In this document: one piece after another, positions 26,380 to 35,373 of the stretch
How the letters are laid out: each line of letters begins with the position of its first letter
Numbering within the stretch: position 1 is the first letter of the stretch
Source: Chloroflexota bacterium
Lineage (GTDB): Bacteria; Chloroflexota; Limnocylindria; P2-11E
Reading direction: 5' to 3'
Assembly (NCBI GenBank): GCA_005879975.1
Contig: VBIL01000161.1
Span: 1 to 39,811 of the forward strand
Length of the DNA: 39,811 nt
The notes under the pieces: generated by a model
Databases searched by the model: none
What the model was told of the DNA's origin: nothing
What the model saw: only the letters and a program-made list of their open reading frames with translations
Position numbers and translations under genes: made by a program

Positions 26380-27159
26380 GTGCCGCTCCGGGCCGTCATC
26401 AAAGCCGGTGGAAGCAAGGGGATCGACCGCGACGCGGTCGCGGACCTCGTCGCGGACGTCGCGCGTTCGGATGAGATCGTCCTCGTGCACGGTGCGTCCG
26501 GCGAGACCGATCGCCTCGCCGAGGCGCTCGACCATCCGCAAGAGAAGGTCATCTCACCGTCGGGTCACGAGAGCCGGCGGACCGATCGACGGACGCTTGA
26601 GATCTTCGCGATGGCGGCGCTCGGTGTCGAGAACTTCCTTTACGTGGAGAAGCTCCAGCAGCGGGGGATCGATGCCGTCGGGCTATCCGGTCTCTCCGGG
26701 CGGCTCCTCGTCGCGCGGAAGAAGGATGTGCGTTCCGTGCTCGGCTCGAAGACCGTGCTGCTGCGGGACGACTACACCGGCAAGGTCGAGGCGGTGAACC
26801 TTCCGCTCTTGACGCAGTTCATCGGCCCTGGCCGCGTGCCGGTTGTGGCGCCCCTCGCGCTCTCGACCGAGAACGAGGCGTTGAACGTCGATGGCGATCG
26901 TGTCGCCGCTGCGATAGCCGTCGCGATCGACGCCGACGCCCTCATCATCCTGACGAGCGTGCCGGGTCTGCTGCGCGACATCGCCGACCCGCGGACGCTC
27001 GTTCCCGAGACGACCCTCGCCGAGGCGGAGTCGCTCGCCGAAGGCCGGATGAAGGTGAAGATCCTCGCCGCACGCGAGGCGCTCGAGGGTGGCGTCGACG
27101 AGGTCGTCATCCGCTCGGCGTCCGCGGATCTGGGCATGCGCACCGTGATCCGCTCGTGA
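26380..27159 (+). CDS. lysZ: [LysW]-aminoadipate/glutamate kinase
   Basis: 'VIKAGGSKGIDRDAVADLV...LVHGASGETDRLAE', 'SPSGHESRRTDRRTLEIF', 'NVDGDRVAAAIAVAIDADALIILTSVPGLL'. Confidence 0.93.
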   Translation: MPLRAVIKAGGSKGIDRDAVADLVADVARSDEIVLVHGASGETDRLAEALDHPQEKVISPSGHESRRTDRRTLEIFAMAALGVENFLYVEKLQQRGIDAVGLSGLSGRLLVARKKDVRSVLGSKTVLLRDDYTGKVEAVNLPLLTQFIGPGRVPVVAPLALSTENEALNVDGDRVAAAIAVAIDADALIILTSVPGLLRDIADPRTLVPETTLAEAESLAEGRMKVKILAAREALEGGVDEVVIRSASADLGMRTVIRS

Positions 27160-28337
27160 CCGCGACGACTCTGCGCTCGACCGCCGAGATCGTCGCCGCT
27201 GAGGACGCTCACACATCCGGCCTCTACATGAAGCGGGGCGTCGTCCTCGTCCGCGGCGAGGGCGCGACCGTCTACGACAGCGAAGGACGCGCGTACATCG
27301 ATTGCGTCGGCGGCCAGGGGTCGGCGAATCTCGGTCACGGCAACGAGACCGTGGCTCGCGCGATCGCGGAGCAGGCTCGGACCCTCGCCTCGTGCACCGA
27401 GCTTTTCTACAACGACCGTCGCGCGGAGCTCTACGACGTGCTCGCGCGCATCCTGCCGTCTCGGCTCGACCGCGTCTTCCTCTGCAACAGCGGGACCGAG
27501 GCGGTCGAGGGCGCGCTCAAGTTCGCGCGTGCCGCGACCAAACGCAGCGGCGTCGTCGCGACGATGCGGGGCTTCCACGGCAAGACCATGGGCGCGCTCT
27601 CGGCGACGTGGGGACCCGAGTATCGCGATCTGTTCGGCCCACTTGTCCCCGGCTTCTCACACGTCCCGTTCAACAAGCCGGAGGCGCTGGACGCCGCGAT
27701 CACGCACGAGACCGCCGCGTTCATCGTCGAGCTCGTTCAGGGCGAGGGTGGCGTCCGGCCGGCGAAGGCCGAGTTCGTGGCTCGGGCCGCCTACTTGTGC
27801 GCGGAGCGCGGCGCCCTCCTCGTCTTCGACGAGGTGCAGACGGGCTTTGGCCGGACAGGGACGATGTTCGCGTCGGAGCAGTATGCGGTCGTCCCGGACA
27901 TCCTTTGTCTGGCGAAGTCGATCGCGGGCGGCCTCCCGATGGGAGCGATCGCGTTCTCAAGGAAGGTGGGCGACCTTCCGAAGCGATCGCATTCCGCGAC
28001 TTTCGGCGGCAATCCGCTTGCGTGTGCGGCCGCGGTCGCGGCAATCGGCGAGATCGTGCGCTGCGACCTCGCGCGAAACGCGCGGGATCGCGGGCAACAG
28101 CTGCGGGACGGATTACGCGCGATCCAGAGCGAGCGGATCCGCGAAGTGCGCGGTCTCGGGCTCTTGGTCGGAGTGGAGCTCAAAGAGAACGCGGCCGTCG
28201 CTCTGCGGGCGCTGCAGGACGATGGCGTGCTCGCCCTCGGCGCTGGGCCTACGGTCGTGCGCTACCTGCCGCCCCTTGTCATCACCGCCCAGGAGGTCGA
28301 CCGCGTCCTCGCCGCTTCGGCGAAAGCGTTCGCGTGA
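27156..28337 (+). CDS. lysJ: [LysW]-aminoadipate semialdehyde/ornithine transaminase
   Basis: '[24 protein letters not shown]', '[18 protein letters not shown]', '[44 protein letters not shown]'; 4-nt overlaps on both sides. Confidence 0.93.
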   Translation: MTATTLRSTAEIVAAEDAHTSGLYMKRGVVLVRGEGATVYDSEGRAYIDCVGGQGSANLGHGNETVARAIAEQARTLASCTELFYNDRRAELYDVLARILPSRLDRVFLCNSGTEAVEGALKFARAATKRSGVVATMRGFHGKTMGALSATWGPEYRDLFGPLVPGFSHVPFNKPEALDAAITHETAAFIVELVQGEGGVRPAKAEFVARAAYLCAERGALLVFDEVQTGFGRTGTMFASEQYAVVPDILCLAKSIAGGLPMGAIAFSRKVGDLPKRSHSATFGGNPLACAAAVAAIGEIVRCDLARNARDRGQQLRDGLRAIQSERIREVRGLGLLVGVELKENAAVALRALQDDGVLALGAGPTVVRYLPPLVITAQEVDRVLAASAKAFA

Positions 28338-29404
28338 GGCCGAGCGCAGAGGATCTCGCGCTCCTTCGCGGTCTGGTGGAGATCCCGAGCATCTCACGTC
28401 GCGAGGGGGAGGCCGTCGAGTGGCTCGTTGGTCAGATGGCCGACCGCGGCTTCCGTGCGAGCGTCGACGATGCCGGCAACGCGCTGGGCGAGATCGGAGA
28501 CGGGCCGACGCACGTCGTGCTTCTTGGACATATCGACACGGTGCCCGGGGAGATACCGGTGCGCATCGAGGGGGACGAGCTCGTCGGACGCGGCGCCGTC
28601 GACGCGAAGGGTCCCCTTGCGGCGTTCGTATCCGCGGCGACTCACCGCGTGGCGGGTGTGCGGGTAACCGTTGTGGGCGCGGTCGAAGAGGAGTCGCCGA
28701 CGAGCGCGGGTGCCCGGCATCGCGCGACGGGAGCCGCACCCGACTGGTGCGTCATCGGCGAGCCATCCGGCTGGGACGGGGTCACTGTCGGGTACAAGGG
28801 AAGCCTTCAGCTCTGCGTCAGCCTCTCACGCGATCGCCGTCACGGGGCGGCACCCGGACCGACCATCTCCGAAGAGGCTCTCGCGATCTGGGATCGACTG
28901 AAGGCCGCGGCGACCGCGCGCACGACCGACGCCCGCGGATTCGCGCGCCTCGACTGCCGTCTGCTGGGGATCAGCGGCGGCGCGAGCGACGGCCTCCAAG
29001 AGAACGCCGAGCTGCAGGTGGGTTATCGCATTCCGCCGAGCGTCGATGGGGCCGAGCTTGAGCGTCACGCGATGGCGCTCGCGCGCCTGGAGAGCGACAC
29101 GCGCGTATCGACTGAGCGACTCTCGTTCGAGCCGCCGGTCCGCACGTCGCGCGCGAGCCCGCTGGCGCGCGCCTTCGCGCGCGCGATCGCCGACGCGGGC
29201 GCTCAGACCACCTTCAAGGAAAAGAGCGGAACGAGTGACATGAACATCCTCTCCCCCGTTTGGGGGTGTCCGATGGTCGCGTACGGACCGGGCGACAGCA
29301 GATACGACCACACCCCGATGGAGCGCCTGGTCCTTTCCGACTATGCGCGCGCCATTTCAGTGCTAAAAGGGGTGCTCAGCCGAGCGAGCGACCGCATAAT
29401 CTGA
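28334..29404 (+). CDS. lysK: [LysW]-lysine/ornithine hydrolase (M20 family)
   Basis: '[23 protein letters not shown]', '[39 protein letters not shown]', '[38 protein letters not shown]'. Confidence 0.93.
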   Translation: MRPSAEDLALLRGLVEIPSISRREGEAVEWLVGQMADRGFRASVDDAGNALGEIGDGPTHVVLLGHIDTVPGEIPVRIEGDELVGRGAVDAKGPLAAFVSAATHRVAGVRVTVVGAVEEESPTSAGARHRATGAAPDWCVIGEPSGWDGVTVGYKGSLQLCVSLSRDRRHGAAPGPTISEEALAIWDRLKAAATARTTDARGFARLDCRLLGISGGASDGLQENAELQVGYRIPPSVDGAELERHAMALARLESDTRVSTERLSFEPPVRTSRASPLARAFARAIADAGAQTTFKEKSGTSDMNILSPVWGCPMVAYGPGDSRYDHTPMERLVLSDYARAISVLKGVLSRASDRII

Positions 29405-29445
29405 CGCCGACCCTGCCCGTGTGCGGCAGAAGGAGGCGCGGTAGC

Positions 29446-30141
29446 TTGCTGACGAAGCGCCACACGCGCCTGCGTGCCGTTGTAGCGATCTTGACGCTCC
29501 TGGCGGTGCTCGTCGGCGCCGGGCTGCTTTCGCTGACCGTTCTTGATACATCGCTCCAGTCGGCGTTCTACGACAAGGCGATCGATGTTTCACCCGCCCA
29601 GGTGCGCAACCAGATCACCATCGTGGCGATCGACGATCCGAGCATCAGCTACTACGGGACGTACCCGCTCCCGCATCGTGCCTACACGGAGCTCTTGAAC
29701 AAGCTGAAGCCGCTCGGGCCGAGCGTCGTCGCGTTCGACGTCGCTTTCTACGACCCGACCAGCAACCCCGAGGAGGATCGCTCCTTCGCGGCCGCGATCC
29801 GTGAGTCGGGGAATGTTCTGCTCGCCATGCAGGGCGCTGGCGATGCGAACCTGGGAGACCACATCGAGCGCTTTCCCGCCTTGCGTCTGCCGGTGCCGAT
29901 CCTCCGCGAGGCGGCCGCGGGTGTCGGAGCGGTGAACATCTTCGCGGACCCGGATGGGCGCGTGCGCGACGCGCAGCTCGTCATCCAGGGACCCGATGGC
30001 CAGACCTACTACTCGCTCCCACTGGTGAGCGCTGCGAAGAAGCTGCGCGCGGAACTCTCGCAGGCGCGTCGCGAGGGAGATCGTTTGGTCGTCCCCGCAC
30101 CCCCTGCAAGAACCCGCTGGAATTCTGTGTCGTCTCGCTGA
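29446..30141 (+). pseudogene. CHASE2 sensor segment of a CHASE2-adenylate cyclase, out of frame with the catalytic half
   Basis: 'QITIVAIDDPSISYYGTYPLPHRAYTELLNKLKPLGPSVVAFDVAFYDPTSNPEEDRSFAAAI'; AGGAGG 9 nt before TTG start; ends in an out-of-family tail '...VVPAPPARTRWNSVSSR*'. Confidence 0.75.
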
Positions 30142-30149
30142 AGGACGTC

Positions 30150-31325
30150 GTGAGCGGCGCGGTGCCCAAGGAGCTCATCGCCGGGCGCCTCGTCCTCGTC
30201 GGTGCACATTCACTCTCCGCCGAGCCTGACGACTACCCCGTTCCGAACTCCAGCGGACACAAGATGTACGGCGTCGAGATCTGGGCGAACGCGGCACAGA
30301 CGATCTTTACCAACCGCTACCCGGTCTTGAAGCAGAGCGACATCACGACGCTGGCGCAGCTCCTCATCGTCACGCTCGCCGGTCTGTTGCTCGTGCTTCG
30401 CTGGCGACTCTTCGGCTTCGTTGGGGCGCTCGGGCTGCTCGTCGCGTACATCCTCGGCGCGTACGTGCTCTTCGGCCTCCAGACGCAGGGCCTGGTCGGG
30501 AGCGGTCCGGTGGAGGTCCCATCGATCGCCTACGTCATCCCGGCGGTGTTCTGGTGGGTCATCCTGCTCGGCTACCTGCTGCTCGAAGAACAGTTCGCAG
30601 TGGCCCGCACGCGGGTCACCTTCGGCCGCTTCGTCACACCGTCGATCGCCCGCACGATCATGGACCGGGAGGAGGCTGGAAAGCTGGCGCTGGGTGGCGA
30701 GGAGAAGCGGGTGACTGTGCTCTTTGGCGACATCCGTGGCTTCACGACTCTGTCCGAGGGGATGGGGCCGTCGGACCTCCTCCACCATCTGAATCGCTAC
30801 TTCGACGGTATGGTGGACATCGTGAACCGCTACGAGGGAACGGTGAACAAGTACAACGGAGACAACATCATGGTGCTCTGGGGTGCGCCGCTCGAGGTCA
30901 AGGACCAAGCTCGGAAGGCGGTCGAGTGCGCCCTCGAGATGCAACGCTGGATCGTGTCTGAGCGCGAGCGGGGCGGCCCCGATGTGTCGTTCGGCTTCGG
31001 CATCAACACCGGGCGCGTCGTCGCCGGCTTTCTCGGCGCCAAGGGTCGCATGGAGTACACCGTGATCGGCGACGCCGCGAACATCGCGTCGCGACTCACC
31101 TCGCGTGACATCGCCCGCCGCGATCAGGTCGCCTGCTCGGGCGAGACGCTCGGCGAGCTCGGCGAGGATGTCGAGACCGTCGATCTCGGTGCGATCCTGG
31201 TCAAAGGACGCGCAGAGCCCGTGCCCTGCTGGCAGATCAACCGTCTCGGAGCGATCCGGTCGCCCAGGCCTGCGCCAGCGCCCGATGTGGCGATACGACG
31301 CGCCGCCGTCGCGGGGTATCACTAA
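30150..31325 (+). CDS. CHASE2 C-terminal part, TM helices and class III adenylate/guanylate cyclase domain (separated from 29446..30141 by a frameshift)
   Basis: Frame is open upstream as 'CKNPLEFCVVSLKDVVSGAVPKELIAGRLVLVGAHS'; cyclase 'VTVLFGDIRGFTTLSEGM...VNKYNGDNIMVLWGAP...GFGINTGRVVAGFLGAKGRMEYTVIGDAANIASRLTS'. Confidence 0.88.
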   Translation: MSGAVPKELIAGRLVLVGAHSLSAEPDDYPVPNSSGHKMYGVEIWANAAQTIFTNRYPVLKQSDITTLAQLLIVTLAGLLLVLRWRLFGFVGALGLLVAYILGAYVLFGLQTQGLVGSGPVEVPSIAYVIPAVFWWVILLGYLLLEEQFAVARTRVTFGRFVTPSIARTIMDREEAGKLALGGEEKRVTVLFGDIRGFTTLSEGMGPSDLLHHLNRYFDGMVDIVNRYEGTVNKYNGDNIMVLWGAPLEVKDQARKAVECALEMQRWIVSERERGGPDVSFGFGINTGRVVAGFLGAKGRMEYTVIGDAANIASRLTSRDIARRDQVACSGETLGELGEDVETVDLGAILVKGRAEPVPCWQINRLGAIRSPRPAPAPDVAIRRAAVAGYH

Positions 31326-31329
31326 GACC

Positions 31330-31824
31330 GTGCTCGACGACAAGGTCGCCCTCGTCCTCGTCAAGCTGGGACACCTCGCGGTGCAGAAGGACCGCGAGGC
31401 CTATCTGCGCGGGCTCGTCGACCTCTGCTCGCAGGCGGTCGATGCCGAGCGCTGCACCGTGTACATCGTCAACCACAAGAAGAAGGAGCTCTGGGCGCGG
31501 GTCGCGCAGCGCACCGCCACGGAGATCCGCTTACCGATGGGACAGGGCCTCGCCGGCCAGGCCGCGATGACCGGCGAGACGATCAACGTCCCGGACGCAT
31601 ACGCGGATGCGCGGTTCGACCGAAACGTGGACCTGCGGACGGGATTCCGAACGCTGAACATGCTCGTCGTTCCGGTCTGGGGAAGTGATGGCGGAACGGT
31701 CGTCGGCGTCATCCAGGCGCTGAACAAGCGCAACGGCGCGTTCGAACGGCGTGACCAGATGCTGCTCGAGCAGATCGCCGAGACGGTCGGCCCGGTCCTC
31801 GAACACATCCCCATCGAGGGCTGA
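31330..31824 (+). CDS. Stand-alone GAF-domain protein
   Basis: 'AERCTVYIVNHKKKELWARVAQRTATEIRLPMGQGLAGQAAMTGETINVPDAYADARFDRNVDLRTGF...GVIQALNKRNGAFERRDQMLLEQIAETVG'. Confidence 0.88.
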   Translation: MLDDKVALVLVKLGHLAVQKDREAYLRGLVDLCSQAVDAERCTVYIVNHKKKELWARVAQRTATEIRLPMGQGLAGQAAMTGETINVPDAYADARFDRNVDLRTGFRTLNMLVVPVWGSDGGTVVGVIQALNKRNGAFERRDQMLLEQIAETVGPVLEHIPIEG

Positions 31825-33071
31825 TGCCGGACGAGCGACGCAACCGCGAGCGGCGCGCGCAGGCTCGCCGGAAAGCCGATCGCAAGGTGACGACGGGGTC
31901 GAAGCTCGACCTCATCCTGGACGTGACCCGCCGGCTCATGTCGATCACCGATCTCGATGCGCTGCTACGTGACATGGCGCAGGCGACGACCACGCTCCTC
32001 GATGCGGACCGCGCGACGATCTTCATCGTCGATCGCGACAAGAACGAGCTCTGGTCTCGTGTTGCGCTCGGCACGGGCGTCGGCGAGATCCGCCTCGCCA
32101 TGGGTGTCGGCATCGCCGGGACCGTCGCAGCGACGGGGGAGACGATCAATATCCCGGACGCCTACGCCGATCCGCGGTTCAATCCCGAGCCCGACAAGCG
32201 CAGCGGCTATCGCACGAGGAGCCTGCTCACGTTCCCGATGACCGGTCAGAACGGTCGCGTCATCGGTGTGTTCCAGGTGGTCAACAAGAAGGGTGGCGAG
32301 CACTTCACCACCGACGACGAAGAGACGCTGAGCTCGCTCGGAGCCTCGGCCGCCGTCGCCGTCGAGAACGCGCAGCTGCTCGCCGGCCAGAAGCGTCTTT
32401 GGGAAACGTTGATCGAGACGCTGGCCGTCACGATCGACGCCCGGGACCAGCAGACCGCCGGCCACAGCCAGCGCGTGACGCGCTACGCGGAAGTGATCGG
32501 ACGCGCGATGGGTCTGGCGGGCATCGAGCTGGAGAAGCTTCGCGCTGCGGCGCTCCTCCACGACTACGGCAAGATCGCCGTGCGCGACGAATTCCTGACG
32601 AAGCCAGGCAAGCTCGACGAGGCCGAGTTCGCCTACATGAAGGCGCATGCCGAAAAGACCGGGGAGTTCCTCGCGCACCTCGAGTTTCCGCACGACATGC
32701 GCGAGGTACCGATCATGGCTGCGCAACATCACGAGCGAATGGACGGGAAGGGTTATCCCCGCGGGCTACCCGCCGAGCGCATCGTGCTGGGGGCGCGCAT
32801 CGTCGCGGTCGCCGACGTCTTCGATGCGCTGACCGCGCCGCGCTACTACAAGCCGGCATACACGCTCGAGAAGACCCTCGAGATCATGGAGACGATGGCG
32901 GGCGACCACCTCGATCCAGCAGTGATCGGGGCGCTGCGCAAGAACATCCACGATCTCGAGTGGACGCTCGAATCGCTGAAGCACACCTGGCCCAAGCCCG
33001 GCGCCCTGGGCGTAGGTCGCGTGCCGGAGGGTCCCGGGCTGTCTCAGCGCGATGAGGAGCCGAAGGTTTGA
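31824..33071 (+). CDS. GAF-HD-GYP domain phosphodiesterase
   Basis: GAF 'ADRATIFIVDRDKNELWSRVALGTGVGEIRLAMGVGIAGTVAATGETINIPDAYADPRF'; HD-GYP 'GHSQRVTRYAEVI...AALLHDYGKIAVRDEFLTKPGKL...QHHERMDGKGYPRGL...VADVFDAL'. Confidence 0.94.
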   Translation: MPDERRNRERRAQARRKADRKVTTGSKLDLILDVTRRLMSITDLDALLRDMAQATTTLLDADRATIFIVDRDKNELWSRVALGTGVGEIRLAMGVGIAGTVAATGETINIPDAYADPRFNPEPDKRSGYRTRSLLTFPMTGQNGRVIGVFQVVNKKGGEHFTTDDEETLSSLGASAAVAVENAQLLAGQKRLWETLIETLAVTIDARDQQTAGHSQRVTRYAEVIGRAMGLAGIELEKLRAAALLHDYGKIAVRDEFLTKPGKLDEAEFAYMKAHAEKTGEFLAHLEFPHDMREVPIMAAQHHERMDGKGYPRGLPAERIVLGARIVAVADVFDALTAPRYYKPAYTLEKTLEIMETMAGDHLDPAVIGALRKNIHDLEWTLESLKHTWPKPGALGVGRVPEGPGLSQRDEEPKV

Positions 33072-33898
33072 AAGTCCGTTTTTGGGGGACGCGCGGCTCG
33101 ATCCCGACGCCCGGGCCGTCGACGGTCCGTTACGGCGGCAACACGGCATGCGTCGAAGTGCGTGACAGCTCCGGCTCGCTCCTGATCCTCGACGCCGGCA
33201 CGGGCCTGCGCGAGCTCGGCCTCGCGCTCATGAACGGAGGCGGCCCGCGGCCGTTCTCCGTGGATCTGCTGCTGTCACACCTGCATTGGGATCACATCCA
33301 GGGCATCCCGTTCTTCCGCCCGGCGTTCGACCCGAAGACGTCGCTGCGCATTCGCGGGCCGAAACAGTCGCGCGCGCTGCGCGAGCTCCTCGGTCTCGGC
33401 ATGGACGATCCGTTCTTCCCGGTGGACCTGGACGACCTGCCCGCGCGGCTCGAGGTCGGTGAGCTCCACGACGGAAGCGAGGAGCACATCGGTCACTTCC
33501 TCGTGAAGGCGGCGAGCCTCTTTCATCCCGCGCCGGCGCTCGCGTTCCGTCTCGAGGCCGATGGCCGCTCGCTGGTCTACGCGACCGACACGGAGGACCC
33601 GTTCTCGGGACGGCCGAACCCGGTCGTCGCGCTATCCATGGGGGCCGACACGCTCATCCATGACGCACAGTTCACCGAGAACGACTTCAAGCCGACTTGG
33701 GGCCACTCGACGATCTCGAGCGCGATCGACGTCGCCGTAAAGGCGAACGTGAAGCGCCTGGTCCTGTATCACCACGATCCGGACCGCACCGACGACGCGC
33801 TCGACCGTATCGCCGTCGAGGCGCAGAAGCAGACGGACGAGCGGGCGAAAGGGATCGAGGTGGTGGTCGCGCGCGAGGGCATGGAGCTCACGATCTAG
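33068..33898 (+). CDS. MBL-fold metallohydrolase (COG1235/phosphodiesterase-like)
   Basis: 'MKVRFWGTRGSIPTPGPSTVRYGGNTACVEV...LLILDAGTGLRELG...LLLSHLHWDHIQGIPFF' (HxHxDH); 4-nt overlap with the HD-GYP gene. Confidence 0.9.
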   Translation: MKVRFWGTRGSIPTPGPSTVRYGGNTACVEVRDSSGSLLILDAGTGLRELGLALMNGGGPRPFSVDLLLSHLHWDHIQGIPFFRPAFDPKTSLRIRGPKQSRALRELLGLGMDDPFFPVDLDDLPARLEVGELHDGSEEHIGHFLVKAASLFHPAPALAFRLEADGRSLVYATDTEDPFSGRPNPVVALSMGADTLIHDAQFTENDFKPTWGHSTISSAIDVAVKANVKRLVLYHHDPDRTDDALDRIAVEAQKQTDERAKGIEVVVAREGMELTI

Positions 33899-33950
33899 AG
33901 AGGGCTCGGAGTCCGGGCAGGTCCGATACTTCGTCCGGGGAGGTGTGCCC

Positions 33951-34280
33951 ATGAACGCGCTCGAAGTTCTCAACCAGACGAAAGACGCGATCACCGTCCG
34001 CCGCGTGTACGGCGAGCCCTATCAGCAGGACGGACTGACGATCATCCCCGCGGCGAACGTAATGGGTGGCGGCGGCGGTGGCGGCGACACCGAGGGCAAC
34101 GGCGGTGGCGGGTTTGGCATGTCGGCGCGTCCCGCCGGAGCGTGGGTCATTAAGGACGGCGAGGCGGAGTGGCGTCCGGCGCTCGATCTCAACCGCGTGA
34201 TCCTGGTGGGCCAGCTGGTGGCGATCGTCGCGCTTCTCACGGTGCGGTCGATCGCGAAGACGCTTGCGAAACGAAACTAG
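33951..34280 (+). CDS. GerW/YtfJ-family protein
   Basis: 'DGLTIIPAANVMGGGGGGGDTEGNGGGGFGMSARPAGAWVIKDGEAEWRPALDLNRVILVGQLVAIVALLTVRSI'; typical Gly-rich loop and C-terminal TM. Confidence 0.8.
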   Translation: MNALEVLNQTKDAITVRRVYGEPYQQDGLTIIPAANVMGGGGGGGDTEGNGGGGFGMSARPAGAWVIKDGEAEWRPALDLNRVILVGQLVAIVALLTVRSIAKTLAKRN

Positions 34281-34284
34281 TCCG

Positions 34285-34367
34285 TGGGCGAGGAGGGACT
34301 CGAACCCTCACGCTCTTTCGAGCACAAGACCCTAAATCTTGCGCGTATTCCGTTTCGCCACTCGCCC
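34285..34367 (-). tRNA. tRNA-Leu(TAG)
   Basis: Minus strand: acceptor GGGCGAG/CTCGCCC, anticodon stem CAAGA-TTTAGGG-TCTTG (anticodon TAG), long variable arm GCTCGAAAGAGC, T-arm GAGGG-TTCGAGT-CCCTC. Confidence 0.94.
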
Positions 34368-34388
34368 GCGTCTAGCGTAGCGGCGGCG

Positions 34389-35315
34389 TTAACTCTTGCG
34401 GCGGTCGACGGCCCAGCTCGATCCGGGCTGGCGCTTCGCGACCTCTTTCACCTCGGCCGCCGCGCGTGCCGCGGCGATCGCACCGTCGAAGCGGCCCGGG
34501 GAGACGTTCACGATGCCGATCGAGATAGACGCAAGCGGGATGCGCCGCAGGACGCCCCTCCGGTCGCGGGCCTCGAGCGATCCGCGTCGCCGATCCTCCT
34601 CGTCGTAGAGCGAGGGCGCGGTCTCGTCGAACCGCCGCGTGATGCACGCCGCGAGCGTCTCCGCCTCCTTTGAAGGAGCGAGCACGACGAAGTCATCGCC
34701 GCCGATGTGGCCGAGGAACCGCTCGCCCTCCATGCCCCAGCTGACCTCGGCGAGGAGCTGTGCGACGCTCGAGATCATGAGGTCGCCGCGGGCGAAGCCG
34801 TAGTGGTCGTTGAACTCCTTGAAGCGGTCGATATCGACGTAAAGGAGCGCGAACCGCTCGCGTCGCGCGAGACGCGACTCGATCTCCTCGGTGATCGTGG
34901 TATTGCCCGGGAGCCCGGAAAGCGGGTTGACCGCCCGGAGGCCGCTCGACCTGCGCACCGCGGCTCCCACGCGCGCAAGGAGCTCGTCAGCGTCGTACGG
35001 CTTGGTGATGTAGTCGTCGGCGCCGGCCTCGAGCTCGGCGAGCCGTTCATCTCTGCCGGAGTGGGCGGATAGGAAGACCGTCGGGAGGAACCGCGTGCGC
35101 GGATCGCGGCGGAGCGCGCGGTGAACCTCCGCTCCGGACATTCCCGGAAGCTCCAGGTCGAGAAGCACGAGATCAGGGTGAGCCGTGCGCACGGAAACGA
35201 GCGCGGCCTCACCGTCGATCGCCTCGCAGCACTCGTAGCCTGCGTCCTCGAGGAGTGCCCGCACCGCACCGCGGTTCGCTTCGTCGTCCTCGACGACGAG
35301 AACGCGTCCCGACAC
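34389..35315 (-). CDS. Response regulator with receiver and GGDEF-family (GGDDF) output domain
   Basis: 'RVLVVEDDEANRGAVRALLEDAGY...DLVLLDLELPGMSG...DDYITKPYDADELLARV' then 'ALLYVDIDRFKEFNDHYGFARGDLMI...FLGHIGGDDFVVLAP'. Confidence 0.92.
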   Translation of the reverse strand: MSGRVLVVEDDEANRGAVRALLEDAGYECCEAIDGEAALVSVRTAHPDLVLLDLELPGMSGAEVHRALRRDPRTRFLPTVFLSAHSGRDERLAELEAGADDYITKPYDADELLARVGAAVRRSSGLRAVNPLSGLPGNTTITEEIESRLARRERFALLYVDIDRFKEFNDHYGFARGDLMISSVAQLLAEVSWGMEGERFLGHIGGDDFVVLAPSKEAETLAACITRRFDETAPSLYDEEDRRRGSLEARDRRGVLRRIPLASISIGIVNVSPGRFDGAIAAARAAAEVKEVAKRQPGSSWAVDRRKS

Positions 35316-35373
35316 GTAATGAGCGTCGGCTGGGGCGGCTTTGCCCGCAATAGGAGAGGCGTACTCGGACCCT

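Noticed and set aside
27529-29061. 510-aa plus-strand Arg/Ser-rich ORF
   Set aside because: Out-of-frame shadow of lysJ/lysK.
27302-29404. 700-aa plus-strand ORF spanning lysJ and lysK
   Set aside because: Only the C-terminal part (from GTG 28334) is LysK; the upstream part is an out-of-frame reading of lysJ.
30210-31364. 384-aa minus-strand ORF
   Set aside because: Antisense to the adenylate cyclase gene with conserved catalytic motifs; no coherent domain in the translation.
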